From: Adineta steineri
Taxonomy: Eukaryota > Rotifera > Eurotatoria > Adinetida > Adinetidae
Direction of reading: 5' to 3'
Assembly: GCA_905250115.1 (NCBI GenBank)
Contig: CAJNOI010000027.1
Coordinates: 124,001 to 188,000, forward strand
Length of the DNA: 64,000 nt
Shown here one piece after another: positions 11,225 through 22,371 of the stretch (positions are counted from its first letter, which is position 1; the number at the start of each line of letters is the position of its first letter). A program made the translations under genes and the position numbers. The notes under the pieces were generated by a model that had not been told where the DNA came from, ran no database searches, and saw only the letters and a list, made by a program, of their open reading frames with translations.

Positions 11225-13648
11225 TTACAAAATTATTTCAAATTTTTGAATTCGATGAGCCGAGTAATCAGCAACATAAAGATTTCCTTCACCATCAAAA
11301 GATAAACCACACGGACCATTGAGTTGATTTAATTGATTTTCTTCACCATTTCCACCAACAACAATTTCACCTTCTTCTTTTCCTTCACACCATCGAATTA
11401 CTCGATCATTCCCAAAATCAGCCACATAGATTTGGCCCAAATGATCAACAACTACCCCGTCAGGTGACGACAATTGATTAAGATTCTCTCCTTTACCATT
11501 TCCTCCAGCCACAACTGTTCCTTCTTTTGCACCTTTTCTCCATTTCATCACACGATGATTGTTTTGATCTGATACATAAATCGATTGATCTTCATCAATA
11601 AAGATAAAAGCAGGAGAATTGAGTTGATTAAGTTGATTTCCTTGTCCATTTCCACCTGCCACTACAATTCCTTCGTTGTTGTATTCTCCCATTTTCCATC
11701 GTCTCACTTCATTCTTTCCAACGTCAGAAACATAAAGAAATCCATTTTTATCCATTGCCAAACCATAACAGGCAATATCGGGAATGAGAATTTCTTGCTT
11801 TTGATTCATCCATTGAATCACTCGTCTGTTCCCACAATCAGCAACGATGAACGAATGGTTTCGTTGATCGACAATCACATTTGTTGGAGAACGTAGTTTA
11901 TCCATTCGATTTCCTTGTATATTTCCACCTACAATGATTTGTCCTTCATTTTCACTATATTCCCATTCAACTATACGATGATTCCAACAATCAGCTATGA
12001 AAATATTTTTCTTTTCATTAATAAAGATTCCCAAAGGGTGATGGAGTTGATTTAATTGTTGTCCTTCTCCATTTCCACCAGCCACAGTAATAGCATTTTG
12101 TTTCCATTTGTTGAATTTTGGTTCTAGAAAATGATGAAAAGAAGAAAATTTATTTTTCATCCGACAAAAGAGAGAAGATTAGTTTTCTATAAAACTTTAG
12201 TTTTGTTTTTGTTAAAGTTGAATTTTGAATGAAATGTCGATAAAAATGTGTAATGAAAAGATAAATTTTATCGGATATTTTTTGTTAAATTTTGAAAAAT
12301 AATTCTACTGAAGAAGAACAAGAAACATTTCAAGTTTTGTATTTGAAAAATAAAAATAAATTCTTTTGAAATTAATCTTAATAAAAAAAATCTGTTTTAT
12401 TGTTTTTTTTTAAAGGAAATTTAATAAAATGAAATGAAGAAATATTCTGTTTTGAAAAGAAAAAAGAATTTGAAATTTATGTATGTTTTGAAGAGAAAGA
12501 ATTTTTATTTAAAGATAATTTATTTTTGATACAAATTGACAAATATTTCATTAGGACAGGAAAACAAATTTAAAAATGACGAAAGATTTTGTTGATTTGT
12601 TTTTTGTTAAATAAAAATTTGATAAAAACGAAATGTTTTAGAATATTTGTCAATAAAAATGTAAATGAATCTGGCAATGAGAAAAAACTGACTTGAATTA
12701 AAAGATTTGTACAGAATAAAATAAATTAATAAAGATTTAAACTATTTCAATTAGAAATAAACGTTATCTTTTAATTTGTATTATTAAATCAACATTAAAA
12801 CAATGAAAAAAAAAGGAAAACTGATTTATTTTTACTATTCTATTTATTCTATAAAGCTGATAATATGACTGACTGTATTATTTATTCTAATTTAGAACTT
12901 TAATATGAATTTTTAGAAAAATATTATTTCTCAAATATATTTTAAATAGAATAAAATATTTCTTAAGTGACAATCAACAATTTCTTGAAAATCAACGTTT
13001 TGATATTTTTGTTTTATTCAATGAAAGTTATAAATATGGAACATCTATTGATTTGACTACAGTGATCTATAGGTTATAATTTCATCGAAAATTAGTATGT
13101 CTCCTTTAGGAATTATTTTTTAATAACTTACTTTTTAATAAAATAATTGAAATATCATCAATAACTGATTGTGAATCTTGTTGAATAGAGATATTTGATG
13201 GGTTATTTAATTCTTGTGTAATTTCTATTAATTGATTTGTTAAACGATTTAAATTAATTTCATTAAAGTCATTTTCTTTCTGAAGCTGTTTTATTTGTTC
13301 AGTTAAATCATTAAATTTCTTTTCAATATCATTAATACATGTTTGTAATGATTCAATGACAACCTGTCTACAATCTTGTGCTTTTTGTTGAATTATTTCA
13401 ATTGATTTTATTCCCCATTGATCAATTTGTTTTATCAATGAATGATTATGTGGATTTTGTTTTTGTTCATTAATTCTTTCTTTGAATTCATTATAATCAT
13501 TAATAATATGACTCAATTCTTCATTGAATTTTTGTTCATGTTCGTTTAAATGAACTAAGCAAAATCTTTTTGAACACCCTTCACAAGTATATGTGTTGTT
13601 TTCTCTATGACATGTAAAACATTTTCTTTTATTGTTTGCCATTGCCAT
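11225..13648 (-). CDS. B-box / coiled-coil / NHL beta-propeller protein (TRIM-NHL-like without RING)
   Basis: I read two exons: 13132-13648 and 11225-12123, joined in phase 1 across a 1008 bp intron (donor GTAAGT at 13131, acceptor CTAG at 12124). Together they give 471 residues. The first exon begins with a B-box-like zinc site (CFTCHRENNTYTCEGCSKRF, then CLVHLNEH), followed by about 120 residues of predicted coiled coil (FNDLTEQIKQLQKEN). The second exon encodes six NHL repeats, each built around VAGGNGxGxxLNQL, then P-x-G, then an IYVADxxNHRVxxW core, together a six-bladed propeller. TRIM-NHL proteins bind RNA or protein partners through the propeller. No RING is present, so ubiquitin-ligase activity is not implied. 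If the intron is not real, these would be two separate genes of about 180 and 311 residues. The unspliced first frame ends only nine codons after the donor, which favours splicing. Confidence 0.7.
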
Positions 13649-13750
13649 GTCTTTGAATAGAAGTCTATAGAAGAAATGAATAATGTATTTATCTACTTTT
13701 TTTAGATATAAACTTAAGAAAATATCTATGTACACACGTGTACATGATTA

Positions 13751-13788
13751 GTCGGCTATGTACATACAAGTGTATGTGGCTGACTAAC
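13751..13788. repeat. Imperfect palindrome upstream of the B-box gene
   Basis: TAGTCGGC at the left pairs with GGCTGACTA at the right with one or two mismatches, and the inner TGTACATACA / TGTATG parts pair less well. It starts about 100 bp upstream of the B-box start codon and could be a regulatory hairpin or chance. Confidence 0.35.
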
Positions 13789-14162
13789 TATTTACATAAC
13801 TAAGTATAACAATTTTACTAGTAAATATAAAATTATACTATTATCTTATATGTAGTTCTTTATTAATATAAACTAGATGTCTTATATTTTTAATAAATTC
13901 ATTTAACTCAGTATCATGCACGTTATATTTTAAAATAAAATTCGCACTGTAATCGAGCCGATTCTTGATTTGATCTTGGTCTATATTGTATTTGTCTTAG
14001 AACAGAATGAGCATGTTAACATACATACATTATATTTTGATGTTGAAAACGATCAAACAATTTTTTCATTTATTTGTCATTATATTTCGCTAGAGAATGT
14101 TTAACGTTCACTGTTTGATAATACTCAGAGAATAAAAACATGAAAAAAGTTGCATTAAAATG

Positions 14163-14297
14163 ATGAAACAGATATTATTTGTTATATATTGTATTTCATT
14201 GATTAAAGTTAAAATTGCATTAAATTCATTTCGTGAGCATACCCCAACTGAGAATATATTCGTTCCATCAGTATTATCCCCTTCAAATTTCTGTTAA
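14163..14297 (+). pseudogene. Short signal-peptide-like open frame, possible gene fragment
   Basis: A 44-codon frame starting ATG at 14163 whose first ~20 residues (MKQILFVIYCISLIKVKIA) look like a signal peptide. Its first 18 bases are identical to a sequence at 40626 inside an intron of the methionyl-tRNA synthetase gene, and similarity continues for about 60 more bases. This suggests a dispersed repeat or the 5' end of a duplicated gene family. No further exon could be attached with confidence. Confidence 0.3.
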
Positions 14298-14351
14298 ACT
14301 AATCGTAATTAGTATTTGACCGATATATAAAAGATCTACATATGCTATTGA

Positions 14352-14537
14352 TACAATGAATTTTCGACTGAACAACTTCTATGCTTTATACAATCATTTG
14401 TATTTGAAGAATCAGGAAAAAATTCACAATTTTTATTATTTAAAGAAGATTTTTGTAAATTATTTGTTGATTTAGAAGAAGATGATGTTCAAAAAATTCA
14501 TTTGATGAAGACATTGATCAAAGTTTTTGATATGTAA
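14352..14537 (+). pseudogene. Coding-like remnant, unknown protein
   Basis: A 61-codon stretch without ATG, preceded immediately by a TGA, has protein-like composition (STEQLLCFIQSFVFEES, then LLFKEDFCKLFVDLEEDD). The upstream frame is closed and I see no splice acceptor. Near the 3' end a second frame takes over the coding-like signal (FDEDIDQSF), consistent with a frameshift. It may belong with the fragment at 14163 as one broken gene. The family is not recognised. Confidence 0.35.
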
Positions 14538-15014
14538 AAGTTGAATTACTTTTAATTGTTGATGCCTAAATGAACACCTTCGATCCGGTTTGAACAGATT
14601 TTTTAGTTCCCCTGATCGATTTTTGCGGTAAATAAATCTTCACAAGATGAACGCTCTTTTCGATCTTTTCTCTAGAAAAAAACCTCTGTACAGTGAACAC
14701 ATAGTTATTAATTATGCGTCCGTCTATGAAATGAAGAGATGAAACCGAGAACACAATATTTATGTCTATTATACATTATTTTATATCAATAAAACAATCG
14801 TAACAAAAACGTTGCTTATAGTTGTTATCTTGATTTTGTCATTTTCTAGTTGATATCATTATTTTTCATTTTTTTTATTTTCAACAAGTAGTTACAACAT
14901 CATGTGAAATCTATAACACAAAACAAATATTAACTCATTTAGTGATAAGACAGAGAACAGTATATATAGCCAACATATAAGACTACGCAGCACACCTTTC
15001 TTCAACAATCTACA

Positions 15015-18000
15015 ATGGCAAATCAAACAGTCACCAGTTTTCATACATTACCGGTAGAACTTGTCTACCGAATTCTTGACCAGCAATCGGATCTTACAAT
15101 CCTGTGCTCCATGAGAAACGTATGCCAACGATTCAATGCGATCGTAGACAGTTATCACCGATACCAGGTAAGCTTTTTTCTATTATGATGGCCTAATTTT
15201 TATTCATTAACTCTCGAATCATTTTTCTTTTCTACAATCCCTATCCAAGTAGAATGACTTCAATAAAACATATGGGAGTAAATTAATTGTCCTTTTCTCC
15301 TCAAAAATTCACTTCTTATACTATGACAGTATGAAAAATAGTGTGCTGTTAATTAAAAAATCAGTCTTTTTTTCTTTCTATTCAATTTCATGTAAATATT
15401 CTACGTTTCAAACTAGGTATGATGTCCTAAACATACAGTGTTTAGATAAGAACGAAAAAAAGAGACAAAATATTATTATTTGCGTTTTACCTGTATGTAA
15501 ACACCTTTTTTTTAAGATACCATTCCGACGATAAAAATCCGTTTCTGACAGAAATTAACTTTCGATAAACTAGTTTGTCTTATTATAAATAACCTCTTCG
15601 ACATTCCCTTGAGGAATACCTCCTACAAATACTTCTTTAAAAGCATGTCCGATTGAGAGTGTCGGTGGCTGTGAATGCAAAAAAATTGATTCACAACAAC
15701 AATCAAACCCATACTACCAAGATGGAATATTTCTCCAAGGAATACTACTTCTAAAGCAATTTTTTATCAAAAAAGCTTGTACCGGAACGGATTTTATTTG
15801 AAGCATGGTTTAACAAGGACGGACTTTTGAGAATTATTCGCCAGCACTATTTTCTTACATGACGTTTTAGTATGCATTTACCTTCTTCTCATAATCAGTT
15901 TAACATTACGGAATAAATTATTTGACTTTTCACTTTTCTTAAATCAATGTAGCTTCATGAGCACAACTGTATAGTTGCATCGAAAGCAACTATCAGAATC
16001 AATATATATTCTTACCTATATAAACCATACACATCAATAAGATCAAGTTCGATAACACAAACAGAGTTCTGATGTAAAACACATATCGAGTCTTGATAAT
16101 GAATGTAAAGAAAATTGTCCACTAACTACTGACAAGAAACTATCTTTCGTCATACTTACAGAATACTAACAACGCCTACAACATACTTTACTACTCTCTA
16201 AACCATTCAGTACAATACATTGTCATTTGGACACATAAGACTATTCCTCGCAATTGTGTTCCCCAGAAGTCGCTTAGAAACAACTTTCCATTAACCGAAA
16301 TGTATTCTCTTCTTTCCAAATATTCACAAACTAAAGCAGCACCTGAGTAAAATCTTTCTACCTCTAGTTCAGCCTTGGTACTCTCTTTTCAGTATAAATT
16401 TTCACAAAACATGGTTGCACACTGTGCAGGATAGAAAATCGTATAAACCTTCATACTCTTATCTATACGACTTACACGCTCGTCAAAACAACACTAATTT
16501 TACTACTCTAACCGTTTCTAATACCGACCAGCTATTCTGTCTCTTCATTTGTACCATGTTCTTACCTCATATTTTTCATATAAACACTGATTATGCTAGA
16601 TCTCTCGATGAGTTAAATCGGATATATTGAAGCACAGTCTCTGTGTGATGCGTTACAACACAACACGCAATAACTCTCATTCATTTTTTATTTATGTCAT
16701 ACCTTCACATGAACTTGTTCATCTAGACACTCACCACACTCAACCTCGATTGGAGTAAAATCGGTGATAAAGGAGTACAAGATCTTGCCAATGCTCTACA
16801 AAACAACAAAGTAATAAAAATACTTGTTCTTCTTCCTCTTCACTTCATTTCATCATTCACACACTTTTCACACAGACACTCACTACACTCTACATCTGGG
16901 GCAATCAAATCGGTGCTAAAGGAGCACAAGATCTTGCTAATGCTCTACAAATCAACAAAGTAACACCAATACTTGTTTTTCTTCGTCTTCACTCCACTTC
17001 AACATCAACACTTTTCACACAGACACTCACTACACTCTACATCGGGATCAATCAAATTGGTGATCAAGGAGCACAAGATCTTGCCAATGCTCTACAAATC
17101 AACAAAGTAACAACAATATTTGTTCTTCTTCCTCTTCACTTCACTTCAACATCAACACTTTTCACACAGACACTCACTGCACTCAACATCGGGGTCAATC
17201 AAATCGGTGATCAAGGAGCACAAGATCTTGCCAATGCTCTACAAATCAACAAAGTAACAACAATATTTGTTCTTCTTCCTCTTCACTTCACTTCAACATC
17301 AGCACTTTTCACACAGACACTCACCATACTCGACCTGCAGTATAATCAAATCGGTGATCAGGGAGCACAAGATCTTGCTAATGCTCTACAAATCAATGAA
17401 GTAACACCAATACTTGTTTTTCTTCCTCTTCACTTCACTTCAACATCAGCACTTTTCACACAGACACTCACCACACTCGACCTGCAGTTTAATCAAATCG
17501 GTGCTAAAGGAGCACAAGATCTTGCCAATGCTCTACAAATCAACAAAGTAACAACAATACTTGTTCTTCTTCTTCTTCTTCATTTCATCTCATCATTCAC
17601 ACACTTTTCACACAGACACTCACCACACTCCAGCTTAACAGAAATCAAATCGGTGATCAAGGAGCACAACATTTTGCCACTGCTTTACAAATCAATGAAG
17701 TAACAACAATACTTATTCTTCTTCCTCTTCACTTCATTTCATCATTCACACATTTTTCATACAGACACTCATCACACTCGACCTCGGTTATAATTATATC
17801 GGTGCTAAAGGGGCACAAGATCTTGCCAATGCTCTACAAATCAACAAAGTAACCACAATACTTATTCTTCATCCTCTTCACTTCATTTCATCATTCACAT
17901 ACTTTTTACACAGATACTCACGTCGCTCAACCTTTATCACAATGGCATCGACGATGATACAAAGAATCGACTTAAAAAAATATGCCTAAATAATAATGGG

Positions 18001-18021
18001 CAGGAAATAGTTTATTGGTGA
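15015..18021 (+). CDS. F-box / leucine-rich-repeat (ribonuclease-inhibitor type) protein
   Basis: Exon 1 (15015-15167, 51 codons) encodes a short F-box (HTLPVELVYRILDQQSD, then LCSMRNVCQRFNAIVDSY), the Skp1-binding motif of SCF ubiquitin ligases. After a long intron come nine LRR exons: 16727-16810, 16876-16959, 17023-17106, 17170-17253, 17317-17400, 17464-17547, 17616-17699, 17765-17848 and 17914-18021. The first eight are exactly 84 bp, each encoding one 28-residue repeat (TLTTLxLxxNQIGDQGAQDL, then ANALQINK). The ninth ends the protein (KKICLNNNGQEIVYW, stop). All introns are phase 0, so exon gain or loss keeps the frame. The concave LRR surface would choose the substrate for ubiquitination. 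The model gives about 310 residues. The segment that in my recollection usually lies between F-box and LRRs is not found in the 1559 bp first intron, so exons may be missing or the gene may be rearranged. Confidence 0.75.
15570..15670 (-). pseudogene. Possible orphan exon fragment inside the F-box gene intron
   Basis: On the minus strand, about 34 codons ending in TAG at 15570 read as protein-like sequence (PPTLSIGHAFKEVFVGG, then IPQGNVEEVIYNKTN), preceded by an acceptor-like TTCACAG. The FVGGIP motif weakly recalls laminin-G domains. The local sequence is also less AT-rich than its surroundings. Nothing else of such a gene is visible, so it may be chance or a remnant. Confidence 0.2.
16727..18021 (+). 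repeat. Tandem exon-intron array, period ~147-152 bp, nine units
   Basis: Units start at 16727, 16876, 17023, 17170, 17317, 17464, 17616, 17765 and 17914. Each has an 84 bp exon followed by a 63-68 bp intron that begins GTAA and ends CACAG or similar. The introns are nearly as alike as the exons (C/T-rich core with CTTCTTCCTCTTCACTTCA), so whole exon-plus-intron units were copied, recently or with ongoing homogenisation. Confidence 0.92.
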
Positions 18022-19969
18022 AAATCGGTACCACCGGTTGCAATCACAAATAAGAATGCTTTTACTTTTAATGTTTATAAGATTTTATATCGATTTAACA
18101 AATATATGTGATATCTTGTAGCCATAGGAATTTTTTTCTTGTGTCCATAGTTAGTAGAGACTATAGAACTGTGACGAATGTTGGAAGTGCCAAGCTTGCC
18201 GCGATGTTACTTGAATCACTGGTTGGTAGCAATTATTTAACGGGAAGGAATGAAAGAAAAAGGAAATTGATGAAATACGTCACATGTTTCATCGATGGAT
18301 CTTAATAAAAAAAGGCATTTTTCCATTGAGAGACTGATAGTGATCATATCTGAAGAAAGAAATATGGGTTTCTATGTTGACTGGGACGCATGAGAGATTA
18401 TTTCTGTGGCATTACTTTCATTTGTAAGTACTAGTAAATATTAGTGATACGAAGATATTTCAAAATATACATGCTTGCAATATGTTAGTGGCAAGTTATC
18501 AGCGTCTGAGTGCCTGTTTATTTGAAATCAAGAACTCTCATGCAATATTTTATGTATAAAAGATTGATTAGCTATTAGAATTTCTGAAGATTTTAGAGTC
18601 TACGTACCAAACCCTCTGGATCCATTTACTTTTCGAGCAACTAAACTTTGATATCCTTTCGATATTGATGAGTAGAGATTTGTACCGCAATATTTAGAAA
18701 CGTATACATTGAATTCTGTTCAATGTTCTAGAGTTACTAATGACTACTAGATTAATCCATACATAGACTGTATATCTGATCTCTTGGTTTGAAGTGATGG
18801 GCGTGGGTGTGCGTATTCTATCCATTTCTCGCACTTAATCATACCCAAATATAATGTTCATCTAGGCAGATGTTTAAAAAAAGCAAAACAGTATTTAGAT
18901 AATAATGGAATTTCTTTTACATAAAATACTGATAAAAATGTCTAGTGCTAAAGACATGTTGTATAAACAAGAAAATCAAAGAGCATGATAAAATAAATAA
19001 ATATATGAAAATTTCTACTAAATAATTTCACGTATTTCTATTATTTTCTTAATGATTGTTTTTATGAAAATCTGTATAAATACGTCTTCAAATACTACTG
19101 TTGACCTGCATTGGTTCATTGAAACTTAAAATAATAAAAATATACTAAAAAAGATACATTATCAAGGAGTAATATTGATATATATTAGGGTATTGTTAGA
19201 CACGTTTTTACTTTATACCATTCCTATGCTTGATATTAGAATTAGTGAACAATACAGTACATTAATCGATAAAAATTGAACTATCACGATATATTATATA
19301 TGAAATAAGGAAATTACATCTCTGAATCTACAATTTACGATAGTTTATTCTGTAGTACACAAAATACGTTCTTTTACGCTAAAAAATACAATTAATTTTC
19401 AAGAGAGACAGCCAGTATAATTATAGCATATGCCAACTTGACATAAATGATGGACCTAACATCAATACAAAACAAAACTATATGAAAGGCGTAGAAGACA
19501 TATTATTGCTATTTATTACCACAAAGAAAAGCGGTTTTTGTTTTTATTTTAAATACGTAAAATATCATTTTGTATTTGACAACTTTACGTTTATTTCATA
19601 TTCTAACAAGAGAATTATATGATTTTCCGTTGTTAAAAATTCAATAATTATATATATTAAAGAATCTCATTTTATTGATTAAATATGAGTTTTTATTCAA
19701 GAGACAATTAAAACATTAATAAATGCACTATATTTAACAATAAAAACAACAAAAAAAAAGAAATATACTATGTTTCAAATCCCATAATTACTCAATAACT
19801 AGATCGATGAGTATCAAAATATTGAGCATCGACAAACTAAGCAGACATCAGAAAACGTAAATAATTATGAAACTTTATTATTATCTAGATTTTCTTTTAT
19901 ATGCTTACCGTTTGGGTACTCATCGCTCGCTAATCCTGATGAATTGTTTGGTTTTTCATTAATTTTATA
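18022..19969. other. 1.9 kb non-coding stretch
   Basis: 3' flanks of the F-box/LRR gene and GPCR copy 2. A 65-codon plus-strand frame at 18108-18305 has no recognisable domain. Nothing else seen. Confidence 0.55.
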
Positions 19970-20950
19970 TTATTCAGTTAATATATTTTTATTGTTTGCT
20001 AAAGTCTGGATAACAGTACGTCGAAGATGTGTCAAATTTTCATGACGCCTTGCGATTTGTACGTTGTCAATAGGTATAACACGCATTCCTCTTATTAGTA
20101 AATTCCGCGTCGTTTGTCGAAGTTCTCGATCCAAAAGAATGGTACATAATTTTTCAATAGCAACCGTTAATGATATAGTAACAATACCAATTAAATAAAG
20201 TATTTTATAAGAAGTAAGAAGAAATAAGACAGTTGGAACTCCACCGACAAGATAAATAAATAAAAGAATTACTATATTACGAAGAAGTTCAAGATTACGT
20301 TTATCATTATTCACTGTTCCAATAAGTATTTCAGCATTATTTGTCATTTTTTTAAATCGATAATAAATGAAAATATAAATTATAAAAATACATAATGCTG
20401 GAATAATATAATAAGCTATATATGTATAACTTACATGAATTTTATTATTTAAAGGTACCCAACAAAGAGCATTAGGACGAAAATAAATATCTTTTGTTAT
20501 TATTGATGGTAATGAAAAAAATATTGAAAAAAACCATTGAGTACCTATTAGAGTATAATGTACTTTGAATGTTGTTAACCATCTATATTTTACTGCAAAA
20601 ATACATATAAACAAACGTGATATTGCTTGAATAAGAAAAGAATATGTAACTCCGCACAGTGTTGTATAAGAAAGAAAGCCACGCCAACGGCAACCTGTAT
20701 CACTTGTTTCCCAAGGTAAGAAAATAAGAAAGGTATAATTAATTGCTTGTATAATACAGTAAAGACTTGATGCAATACATGTATTACACATTAATAAATG
20801 TCGAACTGTATGAAGACGAGGTTTTGTTCGGCGCACTAATATCAATATCATACAGGAAAGAGTTACAGCGATCAGAGCAAATACTGCAGATAATGAACAT
20901 ACTGTGTAATAATCTGTGATACCGTTAGATGTGTCATCTGTTGAATTCAT
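19970..20950 (-). CDS. Orphan rhodopsin-like GPCR, copy 2 of 3
   Basis: An intronless 326-residue seven-helix receptor, clearly paralogous to the receptors at 8345-9307 and 22372-23310. Shared blocks are TVRHLLMCNTCIAS before TM2, GCRWRGF at the top of TM3, TKDIYFRP then LCWVP in loop 2, LELLRNIVILL at the start of TM6, and VAIEKLCTILLDRELRQ running from TM7 into helix 8. As in the other copies the E/DRY motif is ISRLF and NPxxY is absent. The tail is longer than in the siblings (to NNKNILTE) and basic. It starts MNSTDDTSNGITDYY with an N-glycosylation site (NST). The role is presumably chemosensory or peptide reception at the plasma membrane; this is inferred only from the fold and local expansion. 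Confidence 0.82.
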   Translation of the reverse strand: MNSTDDTSNGITDYYTVCSLSAVFALIAVTLSCMILILVRRTKPRLHTVRHLLMCNTCIASSLYCIIQAINYTFLIFLPWETSDTGCRWRGFLSYTTLCGVTYSFLIQAISRLFICIFAVKYRWLTTFKVHYTLIGTQWFFSIFFSLPSIITKDIYFRPNALCWVPLNNKIHVSYTYIAYYIIPALCIFIIYIFIYYRFKKMTNNAEILIGTVNNDKRNLELLRNIVILLFIYLVGGVPTVLFLLTSYKILYLIGIVTISLTVAIEKLCTILLDRELRQTTRNLLIRGMRVIPIDNVQIARRHENLTHLRRTVIQTLANNKNILTE

Positions 20951-22371
20951 TGTCCAATAGATAGGTAGAGATCTTTATTGTATGCTTATCTATGATAGAA
21001 TAAAAAAAGAAGACAATGATATTCATTTTAAATAATGTGAAATGCATGACTTAAATTCAAGAAATAACTCTTAGTAAAATTGTAATGAATTTTTTTTCAT
21101 AGAAGATTTCAAGATATTTAATGAAGAAAATATAAGAAATGGTTTTTAAAGTGACAAAAATGAATCGAGGTATTCTGCGCTAAAATATATCATGTGAATT
21201 TATTCGAATATCTACTTGTGGAAGAATGAAAAATTTGAATCTAAGCAATACTATCACTTTGTACTATCAATGAATAATATTAACAATATGAAAACTTTCA
21301 ATAAATAATGTATCTATATATTCATTTATTTAATATCACTTTCTTCTTATTCGCAATACAACACATACTATTTTTAATCATCATCTTTAAAATCAACAGG
21401 CTTCACGAGATACTTTTCAATACAACTTAAACAATAACTGTTAGTTAAAAAAAATAAATAATATATGAATAAAATGAAATCTTACGAGTTTTAATATTTT
21501 ACCTCAATTTTTAAAACAGGTACATATTGTGTTCTTCAATATGATTAAGAATATTCCAATATATTGTTTTTTTTTTTAAATTAAAGATTTTGAATGTTTT
21601 CATATTATTGTTTTCTTCATTTAACAGCATAGACCTATAAAAATATAATTATCATATAAAGATAAGTTAATTAATAATAATAATAATTTATGTATGATAT
21701 GATGGTGAATTGAATATCATGCATATTTTATTTCTTAATTATTTATATTTTATGTTCTCTAACAAGGGATTAAAATTTTCTGTGTATATAAATTGTTTTG
21801 ATATTATAAGACATAAACTGAATAACTTGTTTTATCAATATAAGCCTCTTGACATAACTACATACAATCAATTATGAAGAAAGAAGCTTCCTGTTTTGAA
21901 AATAATTATTCATCAATTCATTTGATATATTGAAAAACTTCTAGTTATAACTATCAAAGAAATTTTATGTATAATAACTGACACAAATCTACTAGCATTA
22001 AACTTCAGAATAGAATGGTCCATAGTTTTATACATATCGAAAATTATTTTTATATAAATAAAAGATAACTTTGTAAAACTCTCTATTCTATATTAATTAC
22101 CATCATTTATAAAAAAAAATATTTTTTTTACTTTTTGATCTCTTGAGAACACGGTTATTTTTACAAGAACACAGGAATTTTTTAAATCCTTAATGGATAA
22201 AATTAGTCAGAATACTTTAAAGTATTATGATCTTGAAAACAACTATGAGTGGATTAATTATTTTTATTTATTTTGAAAGATTAAAATAATGAGTATGTCA
22301 AATTCTATACTAAGTTAGATCGATCAAATGAGTTTAATATTGTTTTTATTGATTGTCTTGATCTATTAAAT
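20951..22371. other. 1.4 kb non-coding stretch
   Basis: Spacer between GPCR copies 2 and 3, extremely AT-rich. No gene, RNA or element recognised. Confidence 0.55.

Noticed and set aside
16727..18021. CRISPR-like or satellite array because of the regular 147 bp period
   Set aside because: Each unit contains an 84 bp coding exon with splice sites; it is an LRR exon array.
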